This document shows positions 10,335 through 22,900 of a stretch of DNA of 64,000 nt, one piece after another. Both the position numbers and the translations under genes were made by a program. The notes below the pieces were generated by a model. The model was not told the DNA's origin and did no database searches. It saw nothing but the letters and a program-made list of their open reading frames with translations. Origin of the DNA: Podospora bellae-mahoneyi (taxonomy: Eukaryota; Ascomycota; Sordariomycetes; Sordariales; Podosporaceae); the NCBI RefSeq assembly GCF_035222275.1, contig NC_085885.1, positions 2,232,001 through 2,296,000 of the forward strand. The letters are read 5' to 3'. Within the stretch, counting starts at the first letter, position 1. Each line of letters starts with the position of its first letter.

Positions 10335-11635
10335 CTACTCTTCGGGAAACGAGTTTGTAACCTCGACAAACCTCGCCCACTGCCTCGCCGCCTCCCCGCT
10401 CTTGACCGCCCACCTCGCCCTTCTAACTCCTTCCTTCCACCTCCCCCCTCCCGGCCCCCTTTCAGTAATGACCTTCCCGTCATCCCCATACCCCATATCA
10501 CTCGTCTCCGCCTCGGTAACCCCCGCAACAACAAACAACGCCGCCGTGTTGATCAGCACAAAATGCAAAATCGGATCATCATCCGGCACCTCCCCGTTCA
10601 GAATCCTCGTCAGAATCGCCGCATTCTCCTGCGGTTCCTTGCCCGGAGAGACCTCACTAAGTGGGTGAGCTGGCAGCCCGAAGTCTCGCGGATGCAACCG
10701 GAAATTTTCCGTTTTCCCGTCCACAATCCTCCAGCAGAGCGTCTCCCCCGCACAAGAAATCTCATCTAGCTCCTCATCACCACAAACGACCATTGCCTTT
10801 TTTGCTCCGGCCATAACCAAGGCAGAGGCGAAGACAGGACCGATGTCTTTACGCGCTACACCGATCATGCGTGCTTCGAGGAGAGGGGGGGAGGAGATGT
10901 CAGTTGGGTTTGCTAGGGGGCCGACAAGGTTGAAGATTGTTCTCCAGGGGAGCTGGCGGCGGATGGGGGCGACGTATTTCATTCCTGGGTGGAATACCGG
11001 GGCGAAGAGGAAGCCGTAGTTGGAACGGGAATACAGAAGAGAAATGGTGGAGGGGGTGATGAGGGAGATTTTGGGGGGGAGGGGAGTCATGCAGTTGAGG
11101 AGGTCGGCCGAGCCGGATTTGGAGGTGGAGGCTTTGTTGCCGTGTTTGGCGATGAGGAGGAGGGAGGAGGCGAGGATGGAAGAGGTGGTGGAGATGTTAA
11201 ATGTATTGTGGGAGTCGCCTCCTGTGCCGACTATGTCGACCTGGAGAAGGAGAGGGGTGTTAGTGAAGGAAAGGGAATAAGCGGGGGGCAGGGATGACGA
11301 ACAAGGCCTCCTTGGTAGTCGCCTTCTGGTCGCCGGCGGGAGTCGACTACTTTGCGAAGCTCATCTACGTCGATTTTGGCGGCTGATTTCAACATGGCTT
11401 GCGCCGTCCTAGAGAGCACTTCTGCTTGGCGGTCGAGGCCGGTGAAGTGCAGGCACATGAGCAGGGAGCCGGCTTGGACATCGGAGACTTGGTTGGTGAA
11501 GAAGTAGGAGATGGCATTGGCGATCTCGTCGGGGGAGACGGTGTCTGGGTGGCCTACTGGCCAGAGTCGAGAGAGAAGAGGTTTAATGTCGACTGGGGGG
11601 AGCTCGGCGGGGGCTGTTGCTGTTTGCGACGACAT
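10335..11635 (-). CDS. TRP4: Anthranilate phosphoribosyltransferase (tryptophan biosynthesis)
   Basis: Two exons, 11635-11303 and 11240-10335, separated by a 62-bp intron (GTTCGT..CAG), give about 412 residues. Directly after the junction comes the PRPP-binding signature VDIVGTGGDSHNTFNIST, followed by AKHGNKASTSKSGSADLL. The second domain has FAPVFHPGMKYVAPIRRQL and IFNLVGPLANP, both typical of TrpD/Trp4. The enzyme transfers the phosphoribosyl group of PRPP to anthranilate, the second step from chorismate to tryptophan. The coding strand becomes very G-rich over its last ~150 bp. It is divergent from the uL10m gene. Confidence 0.95.
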
Positions 11636-12139
11636 GGTGGGCAGTTTGAACTAAAGTCGCGGAGTTGGTCTGGAATAAGTGGGAAAGTGGCGTGGATTGA
11701 AACGGTTTCTATTTGATTGGGGAATGCCGAATTCCCAGCAGCAACTCCTGAAATCCAATGGCAAGAAAACAAAAGTGAGAAGGTTGAGTCATCTTGAAAG
11801 GAAACATGGCCAGGAGCTTACAGGTCTGAGTTGAATGCTTTGTCCCGCACAGCTTCCGGCGACGGCCCCTCGATTACCAAGTTACAGCGGGGGAAGTTAC
11901 AGGGGTAGGCAGCCTGTCAGTTTTGGCAGAATTCAGGCGGTGAGACGCTATTGGGTCTGAATTGAAGGAAGCTTGGACCACCCTGCCGTTCCATTGGCGC
12001 CGCGGCCAAAATTTCTGGGTTGCCGGATTGGAAGCCGTAGAGGTTATTGAACGAGAGGGAGGCCATTTGTTAGACCAGGTTGGTATACTGCGCCATGGGA
12101 AAGGGGTGAACACCAGACTGACCGGAATAAGCAAACACC
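11636..12139. promoter_or_regulatory. Divergent promoter region of TRP4 and uL10m
   Basis: 504 bp between start codons with no supported ORF. No TGACTC-type amino-acid-control site was recognised with confidence. Confidence 0.45.
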
Positions 12140-13171
12140 ATGCCACCAAGATTACGATCCACAGCGTCGGCCCGCGGCCTGACTGCTGCTGTCAAACCCT
12201 CCAGACCATCTGCTGCTCTCCTGCGCCCATCAACCCCAGCAGTGACCTCGGCCGCTAGACAATATGCGACGGTATCTAGAGGCCTGAGCCTCCCCGACGA
12301 CTATGTCCCTCCCACAAAACCGCCCACGGCCCGTCCTGGCGAGACCCGGAAGGCCCAGCTACTCCGAACATATACCTCCCTCCTCCGCACCACCCCCGTG
12401 GTTCTCCTGTTCCAACACAATAACCTGACTGCCGAGGAATGGATTGCTGTTAGACGGGAACTCAAGGCCGCTCTTGACGCTGTACCAGCTACGGGAGATG
12501 CGTCTGCCGATATTGCCTCCAAGGCTAAGATCCAGGTCGTCAGAACAAGTATCTTCGATGTCGCCATGAAGCTGGTCGAGTTCTTCGATCCCTCGAAAGT
12601 CGAGCCCACCTCTGCTCCTACTGCTACCGGCAAGAGGGTAAAGGTCACGTACAACCACGATCTTTCCAAGGCTGCCTGGAAGGCCGTCAAGAGTGTCACC
12701 ATGGGCGAGACTAAGATTCCCGAAACCTCCACATACGCTCAGCTTTCGGCTCTTATGGTCGGTCCTGTGGCGGCGTTCACTCTCCCAGCTGTGTCGCCTC
12801 AACATCTTGCTGCTGCCCTCAGCATTCTCGCCCCCAGCCCTCCACAGTTCCCTGCGCCAACAAGAAAAAAGAACCCCGGTTATCATGAACCTATCACCCA
12901 GAGCGCCCTGCAGAAGTTGCTGCTCATTGGTGCCCGGATTGAGGACAAGGCGTTTGATATGGAGGGCATCAAGTGGGTTGGTGGCATCGAGAATGGTCTG
13001 GATGGTCTGCGTGCCCAGCTTGTGCACATGCTCCAGAGCGCGGGCATGGGTCTCACCTCGACGCTCGAGGGTGCGGGCAAGACGCTCTGGCTCACGATGG
13101 AGAGCAGGAGAACTGTGTTGGAGGAGGAGCAGAACGGTGGGAAGACGGAGGAGAAGAAGGCCGATGCTTAA
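12140..13171 (+). CDS. MRPL11: Mitochondrial large-subunit ribosomal protein uL10m (MRPL11 type)
   Basis: Intronless 343-residue frame. The first ~45 residues are rich in Arg, Ser and Ala and lack acidic residues, as expected for a mitochondrial targeting sequence ([14 protein letters not shown]...). The L10 core includes [20 protein letters not shown] followed by [20 protein letters not shown]. The family anchors the L7/L12 stalk on the mitochondrial ribosome. The C-terminus ends in a charged Glu/Lys tail. The start is the first ATG after the divergent spacer and gives the expected presequence. Confidence 0.87.
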   Translation: MPPRLRSTASARGLTAAVKPSRPSAALLRPSTPAVTSAARQYATVSRGLSLPDDYVPPTKPPTARPGETRKAQLLRTYTSLLRTTPVVLLFQHNNLTAEEWIAVRRELKAALDAVPATGDASADIASKAKIQVVRTSIFDVAMKLVEFFDPSKVEPTSAPTATGKRVKVTYNHDLSKAAWKAVKSVTMGETKIPETSTYAQLSALMVGPVAAFTLPAVSPQHLAAALSILAPSPPQFPAPTRKKNPGYHEPITQSALQKLLLIGARIEDKAFDMEGIKWVGGIENGLDGLRAQLVHMLQSAGMGLTSTLEGAGKTLWLTMESRRTVLEEEQNGGKTEEKKADA

Positions 13172-13885
13172 GCTTGAGCTGGTGGGTGTCTATCACATTT
13201 CATGTCTTGGCGGGCGTGGGGGAGCGTGCTGGTGTCATTACCCACGATCTTGCACTGCAGTATATGCGAGATCTGGAGCTGTAAAATATACTGTAAAGAT
13301 TCAATGCAAACAAGTTAAACATCATTTGATGATGTGTTTCTTTCATGTGTCAGTGAGTGCAAAGCCCCACTAACATACCGTCCCTGCAGCCCAGGTGCCT
13401 ACCCCGGTCGGCTTAACGGGATGCTTTCCTTGCGCGCGTCATCCCCCCCAGCTCAATGCGGCTCAGCAACGCAACACCAGCTTCTTGTGGTGCGAGGGTG
13501 ATTTCCCTTGACACTTCAACTTCATATCACGGGTACTTCTCCCTCCCTCCCCGGTTTTGTTGAAGGAGATTCTAACCAAGAAATCTACCCACAGAGTCTA
13601 GACCATGCCGGCCAAGTATCAAGCTTTCTAAGCTCTTTCCCCCAACCAAGGCCCACCCAAGTCTTACACCCCTCCCCTCGTTCGCAACCCACCGTCCCGC
13701 TTTCCTGGTCGGCGGTCTCCCCCGCAACACCACCCGCAGACCACTGTTCACGATATTAATCGGACCACCGCTGCATATCGTCGACCTTCAACAGGCTCGC
13801 TCGCTGGTGGTATTTTGGTGTGTGTTGGCGAGCTTCAAACAAGCCAGACAGTGTTAGCTCCCTTGTTAGACACACACACACAAAC
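13172..13885. other. Intergenic upstream of the DUF4870-type gene
   Basis: 714 bp. The downstream 300 bp are pyrimidine-rich 5' UTR-like sequence, with a short (CA)n run at 13871-13880 just before the ATG. An alternative ATG at 13818 lies in another frame. Confidence 0.45.
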
Positions 13886-14625
13886 ATGGACTTTGCACCC
13901 TATCAGTCCTCCCCACCAGAGCACACCCGCTCCCCATCCAACAGCACCACCGCTGGGTCTCCGCGAACGTCGCTCGACACCACACGCAGGGGAGCGTTTT
14001 CCCCGTCCAACTACCAACACCGTCCACCAGCGAACTCACCCCCGCCGCTTCAACACCCGCAGCCGCAGAGGGCGTGGAGCGGGGATAATGTAGGGCGATA
14101 TCAGAGTCCGCTGGCGGCAAACGTGTGGACGAGCGGGGATTCGTATCAGAACGAGACCGGGAACGGGGTGGCGTCGAGCGCGATGGGGGATTACTTTAGC
14201 AGTCTGGGGGCGAGGGAGGGGATGGTATCGGAGTTTGATACGAGCTTGGGGTTGAGGCTGGATTATGAGGCTTGTCTGGCGTATTTGGCGTTTCCGCCGC
14301 TGGGGGGAATATTGCTGTTGATTTTGGAGAGGAAGAGTGATTACGTCCGGTTTCATGCGTGGCAGTCGAGCTTGCTTTTCACGGGGCTGTTTGTCCTGCA
14401 TTTGCTGTTTAGCTGGTCGAGTTTCTTGAGCTGGGTGATGTTTTTGGGGGATTTGGTGTTGATTGGGTGGTTGGTGTGGAATGCGTATCGGGATGCTGAT
14501 ACGCTGGATAGGTGGGTTGTCACTTTGGACGGGGCTCTGGGAAAGATGAAGATGACTGACTGTGATATAGGTATGAGGTGCCGATTGTCGGACGGATAGC
14601 GAGCAGGATTCTCGATGATGAGTGA
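13886..14625 (+). CDS. Small membrane protein of the DUF4870/UPF0132 type
   Basis: Two exons, 13886-14511 and 14571-14625, with a 59-bp intron (GTGGGT..TAG), give about 226 residues. Residues ~1-115 are Pro/Ser/Asn-rich and probably cytosolic and disordered. The rest contains three hydrophobic segments: CLAYLAFPPLGGILLLILE, a second after FHAWQSSLLF, and WVMFLGDLVLIGWLVWNAY. The pattern LAYLAFPPLGGILLLILE...DYVRFHAWQS is typical of DUF4870 proteins. The tail ends YEVPIVGRIASRILDDE. The function of the family is unknown. The coding strand is C-rich at the start and G-rich later. Confidence 0.82.
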
Positions 14626-15343
14626 TGGAAATGGGAGGGTGGTGGGCCATGGCAAGGGCTGTGAGGACTACGGAACGATGCCGGCACATGAGGACATGGA
14701 GAGTTTTAAGGCGGTGCTTCGGAGTTTGGGAGCGTTTCAATTACACGGCGTACAGTACTTATTCGTTATGGGCCGTCTAATTTTACTCTATGTTTGGGAG
14801 GCATATGCTTTTGACGATTTCTGTTGCTGGGAGGGTGTTATTCAGCTAGCCATATCAGGCGTATAGGATTGGGAAGACTTGCAGATGATGGCTGCGGTGT
14901 CTAAGCCTCTGCAACAATACAATGCAATTATCCATGCCGCCTCATATTTGTACACATCACGGTCCATTGTCCCATGAAAGTCGAACAGAAAGAATGATGT
15001 GCTCAGCCTTGCATGGTACCTTTGGGAGCTGGTGTTAGTCAGCGATCCCCGGGCTGTGGTTGGCTTCTGGGCAAAGTGGATCCCGCCGCCTTGCTGGTTA
15101 CGTCGCGCTTTTGCCTGCTGCAGCCCAGCTCCTGGGCCATTTCGAGTGAGCTCCGGGCTTCCACAACCATTTCCGATCAACCACCAACAACAACCCCCAT
15201 CACCACCCAGACAACGAAGCTTCTACCGACTCGGAGCTTGACCGCGAAACTCTGCAACTCTGCTGCGCATCTCTTCAAACTTTGGATTACTCCATTTCAT
15301 CCGCATTCTCATCAACACCCCACCTCAGTCGCTACCCAGCACC
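14626..15343. other. Intergenic, promoter of RPT5
   Basis: 718 bp without a supported gene. The last ~190 bp are a CA/CT-rich leader. A proteasome-type GGTGGCAAA element was looked for by eye and not found. Confidence 0.45.
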
Positions 15344-16908
15344 ATGTCTACTCTCGAGGACCTTGCTGGTCTGACCAGCCGCCGCGATGACGACGACAAA
15401 AAGAAGGACGAAAAGAAGGACGACAAGAGCAAGAGACAAGGGGATGGCGATGCCGAGATGAAGGATGCCGAGCCCGAGGAGGATGTGCTCGACGAGGAGA
15501 TTCTGGCTCTTGCCACAGAGGACATCAACACTCGCCGCCGACTTCTCGACAATGACGCCAGAATCATGAGAAGCGAGTACCAGCGGTTAACGCATGAGAA
15601 GCAGACTATGCTGGAGAAGATCAAGGAGAACAAGGAGAAGATTGACAACAACAGGTAGGGAATGGCAATAGATCATGCTCCCTCCTCGGTAGTGTATCGC
15701 TGACACGGCTTTGCGCCATAGACAACTGCCCTATCTTGTTGGCAATGTCGTTGAGCTCTTAGACCTCGACCCCACCGCCGAATCATCCGAAGAGGGCGCC
15801 AACATCGACCTGGATGCTATCCGCGTTGGTAAATCGGCCGTGATCAAGACATCGACTAGGCAAACGATCTTCTTACCCCTCATCGGTCTCGTCGACCCAG
15901 ACAAGCTGCAGCCTGCCGATCTTATCGGTGTGAATAAGGACTCGTATCTTATTTTGGACACTCTGCCGGCTGAGTATGACAGCAGAGTCAAGGCGATGGA
16001 GGTTGACGAGAAGCCCACGGAGAAGTACAGCGATGTTGGTGGTTTGGACAAGCAGATCGATGAGATCATCGAGGCTATTGTCTGGCCGATGAAGGAGGCC
16101 GAGAGGTTCAAGAAGATTGGTATCAAGGCTCCAAAGGGTATGTTCAGCTGTATTCTAGGGATGTTGTATCAGGTGTGCTGACCTATTACTCAGGATGCTT
16201 GATGTACGGCCCCCCAGGTACCGGCAAGACGCTCTTGGCCAGAGCGTGCGCTGCGCAGACTGATGCCACTTTCCTCAAGCTTGCCGGTCCCCAATTGGTG
16301 CAGATGTTCATTGGTGATGGTGCCAAGCTTGTGAGAGATTGCTTCGCTCTGGCGAAGGAGAAGGCCCCTGCGATTATCTTCATTGACGAGTTGGATGCCA
16401 TTGGTACCAAGCGTTTCGACAGTGAGAAGAGTGGTGACCGTGAAGTCCAAAGAACCATGTTGGAGCTTCTCAATCAGCTGGATGGCTTCGCCTCGGACGA
16501 CCGCATCAAGGTCATCGCCGCCACAAACAGAGTGGATGTCCTCGACCCTGCGCTGCTGCGTTCCGGCCGTCTTGATCGCAAGATTGAGTTCCCGTATCCC
16601 AACGAGGAGGCCCGGGCTCAGATTCTCAAGATCCACTCCCGCAAGATGAAGGTGGATGAGAACGTCAACTGGGGCGAACTGGCGCGCAGCACAGACGAGT
16701 TTGGTGGTGCCATGCTCAAGGCTGTTTGTGTTGAGGCTGGCATGATTGCCCTGCGGATGGGGAAGAACAAGATTGGGCATGAGCACTATGTCGATGCCAT
16801 TGCTGAAGTACAGTCCAAGAAGAAAGACGTGAGTACCTCCTTGCCTGGCACCTCGGTTTTCGGCCACATTACTAACGTTTCTTTCAGACGGTCAACTTTT
16901 ATGCGTAA
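15344..16908 (+). CDS. RPT5: 26S proteasome regulatory ATPase Rpt5
   Basis: Four exons, 15344-15654, 15722-16137, 16194-16828 and 16888-16908, give 460 residues. The N-terminus is highly charged and followed by a coiled coil around residues 50-105. Next come an OB-fold region, then the AAA+ module with Walker A GPPGTGKT near residue 248, Walker [10 protein letters not shown] near 300 and arginine fingers in [15 protein letters not shown]. The product ends in NFYA, a C-terminal HbYX-type tail of the kind that docks Rpt5 into the 20S alpha ring. This tail lies on a 21-bp coding exon. Rpt5 unfolds ubiquitinated substrates as part of the base hexamer. Confidence 0.97.
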
Positions 16909-19900
16909 TCTTGTTTTCGGTCTGGCTTTGTATTCAAGCGGAGGATGGGGCTGGGAAATGGCAATGGCACTGGATGGCTGGGGGCGCATGGTAGATGTGC
17001 ATGTGCCGCGGTATCATAGAAGTGGCGGAAGCCGGTCGTTGCGTAATACTATTCAGCAAAGCGACACGGGTCATGATGAACCAATCTTGTGTGTCTTTGT
17101 GATTTTCTTGTTCCTTGTGGTGTTTGTATGGTTGGGCTTCGACTCGACAGGTGAGTTCAGGTTTGCTTCATTCGAAGCCACAGCAGCCTTGGTTCGATAT
17201 GATACAGCTGGCTCTTGTAGGATGCCTGACGGGGATCTGTTCCAGTTGGTACTCGACCTGGGACTCGCGTTATTTTGTCGAGGCTGGTCACTCTGGGGTT
17301 CTGCTGCTTGAAAGGAAGCTTTTAAAGATAGTTAATAGGCCTCCATAACGGTCAAGAGGGTTGTCAACAACCTAAGGTATCTTTTAACGAAAACCGCTGA
17401 GGCTGTCTTACTATAACACAGGCGTGATTCTGGTATGGCTGTGCAATGGGGGTTTGACAGGTGCAGTTTGTCCACTTCTTCTGTTGATGTAAAGCTTTTA
17501 AGGGAGCTGAAGAATGATGAATTCCTGGCGGTCAACGGAGCTCTTATGATCATGGGTACGTTGATAATAAATATGATGATGTGAATAATGGGAGGTAATT
17601 GTTCAAGGGACTGGTAAGTTACGGTTTTGGATTGTATGGATGGTTGAAGAGGAGGAGGCGAGAGGAATAGTCAAGGTAAGAGTTGCTATAGGATAACATA
17701 AGATAGGTGATGTCGTCTGGTAGTGCTGGATGATTTTGAGCAAGTTGAGGTTTAACGGATATTCCTCAGTATTCTCAGTCCTCTCCTCGACAGATATAGT
17801 CTTTACCAAGACACATAAAGTCTATCCATTCATCCTCTCAGTTCTTTTCCCAATACTGAAAGCCTTCTCCCCGATACTACGAGTCTTTGCCTGGGCTTAA
17901 CAGTCGACAGATAATATCTTGCACCTTATTCTCTCTTTGTCTCTACACTCCCTGAAACTCTCACCCATCAACACCTCGTTCCTACATCACTCTGCCCCTT
18001 TATTATCTTCGCCATGGCTGAGTCGACCAGTCCGACATCTCCCGCTCACCCGACTACCCGGCTCACCCAGCTCACTAGATACCGCGCAGCAAATTGAACA
18101 AAACACCACCACCAACTCTCCCCTCCTTCCCCGTCAGTATGCCCCCTCCAATTCCTCAGCTATCATCTCATCCCAGCGACCGGCCCTGGTATCATTTCAC
18201 CTCCACCGCGGATAACAAGCAAATCTCGGGTTATGAGAAGCTGCTGGCTTCAGGTGGGATGCATAAGGCAGATACCAACTATTACCCAGCGCGTGCCAAC
18301 TCAGCAGATGGCCCCACGGATGTACACATCAGTCCGCAAGAAAGCCAATAGGTAAGTGCTGTGCGAAGCCGATAAATAGGAGGAGTGAAGCTCAATGGAC
18401 CTCCGACATGGAGCGCCCACTGGCGCCTGTCCTACTAGACCATCCAGTCCGCATGATTAATGGTAAATAACGCCCGCTGGGGGGGAGTATGGGGTCGAGG
18501 ACCGGACGGAGGGGATGAGCGCAGAAATAGCTTGGTTGGGGAACACCACGGGCTGCTGGCTTGCAGGGTTGGGCGGTACGGGGTGAGATACCTATACAGA
18601 TCGAGAGAAAATATGACTTGGTGGCGTACCCGCGTTGAGAATAAATACAGAGTTGGGCGGGAGTGATTGATGGGCGGGTTGCGGACGGGTAAATGAATAG
18701 CAGAAGCTGGGGATGAGATTTGGTCTGAATATGGGACAAGGGCTGTACTAGCTTGCTGGATCCTTCATGGGGTTTTGTATGTTTATTACATGTCTGCAGG
18801 TGTTAATGGGGTTTCCCTTCGCGATACACAGTGGAATGTTTAATTTGGATTACATTTTCCAAGTCATTATGCCCAGGTACCTAGTCTGTAGCATGGCGAC
18901 CTATGTTTCCTCAAATCAATGGATATTAGGTGGAAAATCTACAACAATACAGAGTATAGTATTCGTATTTTAAAACAACTTAACCCCGACGACAATCCCA
19001 AGTTCTTTACAATAGCAGCAATAAAGTTATGCTTTCTTATGGGTTGATAAAAACGGTTAAAGTTTCCAGTGAGTGACGTTTGCTTGGTATTCACTGATCT
19101 GTGGCCTGCGCAATATAGGAAATGTTGAAATAGGTCCGGACAATAACAACTATGTATTTGACACCATCATCATTTGTGAAGTGTCTTTTGATGTAGTGTT
19201 GATCAGGTATAATTACTAGACGAGTTTGAGACATCCTCTGGAGAAGAACATGTAATTCTTCGATATAAAGCAAAAGACTACGCCCATTTTGGCTCAAAGG
19301 GGTACTATTCCGAGGCTGTTTCTCGCATTTCAGGTGATTGGCCTACATACGACATGCTATGAGCCGTGCGCCTATATGGCACCATTTCGAGGTGTGTTCT
19401 ACTTACACAGGCAACATAGCATTAATTCTCACGATACCAAGTCAGGTTTGCAATACGAACGAGCTGTGGTCTTCAACAGCCACTCATGAAGACTGGAGTC
19501 AGGTTTCACTCGGCCTGATGACGTTGGAAGTCAAGCATGGCATGTTCAGCCTCAGCTGCGGTGAGGTATACGACGAAGATTGAATGGTCGACGATGTTCA
19601 TGATGGTTTTGTGGTATTCTCGTGATAGTATTTATATCTTCTCGGTCAACTTAGATAGGCATGTAGTTATATCCAGTACGAGCTTCGTGTGAAAGGAATC
19701 TGAGTGGTAGGATCAAAGTTTGTGAAACCAAAATGCAGTTGGGTAGACTGTAAAAATTCTCCTCACTGTTCATCTGCAAGGCCCTACTTACGTGCTCACC
19801 AAATCATTCCGTGATTCGTCCTCCACGGCGCTTGTTCGTATTCTCCAAGTAGCAATGGTTACACAAGCCACCCCTCGAATCATATCCCCCCTTTGAGCAT

Positions 19901-22900
19901 GGCGTTGGTGGAAGTAAGTACTTTTGTCCGGCAAGAAACAGATTTGGAGAAAGAAAGGTGAAACACGGGAATCTACTGCCTCTCGGGATGTGTTTGGCCC
20001 TGTCAAGGTTGCAGTAGCTTCCTTCTCGGCCCTGCTGGCTTACTCGTGTGCTTCTTCTTTTGTTCTAGGCGGTTGTGGCTGAGCAACAGCGGTTAATCGG
20101 GGCTTGGGAACTGTTAGCGAGCAAACCATCAACGACAGTAGACACACACCATTCGCCTTTTCGGCTTGAAAAGTAAAATGAGATAACTGTTCCCGAGTCG
20201 CGCTAGAAAAGGGCAAGGCAGAATGCCACGAGTCAAGCATGGGGGGCTGCACAACAGGGTGGTTCTGCCGTACTCGTATACATCGTACAGGATTCGAGTG
20301 GTGGTTTTATGGCTCGGCATTGGTGTGAAAATGTTTGGGTTAGTATACTAGTGCTATTTGGTCAGGTAGTAGTGTTTGGTCCTCATTTTAGCATGTTATT
20401 TCTTTCTTTGAGTACATAGGATACCCGGTGTGTGGGTAATTGTTCGTCTTTGATGTGAGCATTGCATCAAGTCGTCAAATAGGGGAAGGCTAGGTATTGA
20501 AAATGATGCTCGGTCAAAAGTCGGGCTTGTGAGATGGAGAGGGTTTGAACATCATTTCTAGGTGCTGAGGCATGTGATATCAAACACCAGGGAAGACATA
20601 CGTCAGACCGGCATGGGAAAACTGGGGTAAGTGGTTGAGTATGACTTCACCGCCGATCGGAGCGTTGATCTTGAAACGGAATATGCCAAATGAAAAACTT
20701 TATTTGGTCAGCCAGTTGCAAACATCTCTTGATGGATTCAGGGCCCTGCTAATTTTCCCTGAAAGGCGTTGACGATCCCCCACAATGTCTCTGCCGAACA
20801 ACGTAGAATATGAGCTAGAAAACAGCCGAGCATGGCCCAGCAAACGCGGAACCTTGCAGGGTGGAAATAACGGGATGGCTTTCCTACGACGATGATTTGA
20901 AACCGCCACGAAAGGCCTGCCGCATTTGGTGGTTGGGTTCGACCACATATGCAGCTACGCAGGGTACTTGTGTGCTATGTGGAGAGTGATGTTAATGTTG
21001 CGGGGGCTCAAGGGAGCAGAATGCACATCTGCAACTGACGTCTTATCGTAGAGTCGTAGTCTCTTGGATGTATACCGGTCACAATGCGAAATACGGCGTA
21101 CCGAGACGTGACAACAGCGAGCCGCGAGGCGCGGTCCCTGTCTAGTTTGCCAGTCCGGCAACTTTATCACTTTATCGGCGAGATTATTAAGAAATGTCAA
21201 GCTAAAACGCGATTAGTGCCCGATGAGAATGGTGATAGTCGAACGGGAAGTGGGGGCGCCCAAAGTGCAAAGCCACCATCCTTTTGTCTCCATTGAGCAT
21301 AGCGTGTCGACGCCCACTTAGGATCCCCGTCTTCACCCAACAGCACAGCTGCCGGACATCACGATATCTGATTCCCAACTTCATGGCTCCAGGCGCCTGT
21401 TTGCGACACGTAAGCAAGCCCTGCAGTAGATTAGAACGGGGTTAAGACCATGTGGTTGTCAGCATCAGGCTTAAGCTACCGGTGTGCTGGATTAGGTACT
21501 TGTATCATGTTGGATAAAAGTCCTCTGCTTAGCCGCGTCCAATGATGTCAAGGGACGTTATGACGGGTGTGAAATGAATGTGTCGTGCCCAGAGTGGGCT
21601 TCAGCTTGTTGGGGTGCAAGAGCATACAGGCCGAACACCACCAGGCTCTGAGCATAGGTAGCCCTCGAGATGGTGCAGGGCCCTGATGCAGTTAAGCAAG
21701 CCACATCCAACGGCATTTAGGCGGCCCGGGGAATGGATAGCTAGACAACGTTGCATGAGACCGGAGATGGAACGGCAATAGGGACTAGGTGATCGCAGAC
21801 GCGTGGAATGGTCGTTGATAGACTTCTTAATTCGTTTGACGACGAACTCTGTATGGTTGAATCTTAACGCAACTGTCCCGCCAAGAGGCTGTTGGTTTAA
21901 AGTTGAACAGCTCGGAATCAACAGTACCGCATGTAAGTGCGAAGTTGACATAATCAGACATTTAAAGCTTGGTCGCAGTTGAAGGCCAGAGGGGTTAGTC
22001 GGTAGTCCTGGAAAGCAACTCCAGAGACTGTCTCTATGTGCGTGGACGTGTATACGTCAACAAAAGCTCACAAAGCGTGATGCCGCGGCCTTGGCTGATG
22101 GTGACAGCCAGTCATGATTCTGATGCCTGAAGTGTGTTCGCGGCCTCTGTACAAGCGGTACGACCTTGTGTTGGATCTCTGTAGCTGATGATGTTTGAGA
22201 CAATTTCTATGTTGTTGAATCATTAGACTTGGTCTAGGGGGGTCTTCAAAACACTGGGTCCCATGACGAGTGCATTGAATCTGTGTAGATATGGTTGGTA
22301 TGGGTTGTGTCAGTAAGACGGAGATTACCGTAGACACCGACTTAGCTGAAAGAATGCTTCATCAAATTTGAGGTCCAAGTATCGTTGGTTCTTCCATAAT
22401 TATCCGGACAAGTCATCGGCCTCAGGTACGTGATGCTACTGGGAGCAACGGCTTGGGAGAGTCACTCTTGGTTGTTCCCACTACGTATCTAAACGCAGCA
22501 AATTTTGCAAGGTTGGGGGTTGTTGGTTGACATAAGGGCCGCGCATGTGGTGTTCTCCGTGGTGGAAATACCGACTTGAAGAACACTAGAAGACCATCAG
22601 TATGTGTTCATGATGATTTCCCCAACAATCCAAGCACCTACAACGAAATGTGATAGGTAATCAGACGGAAATAGGAGGAAACCATGGCGTAGAGGCGTTT
22701 CCGTGGCCTTGCCGTGATCCGTTCATGGTGAACAAAACAAACAAAGAAGACACAAATTCCATGCGACTGAACAAGAAACCAACGAAGAATCCATCGATGC
22801 GGCAATAGGGCTGAGTGGTACTGGCATCTGGGGGCGCGATGATGGTGGTTGTCAGCTGTGCCGCAGGGGACTGCTCAAGTTGATACCGTGGTGTGAGATA

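Noticed and set aside
19345-19370. ACATACGACATG sequence resembling a 5S start
   Set aside because: Nothing downstream matches the 5S internal control region or closing helix.
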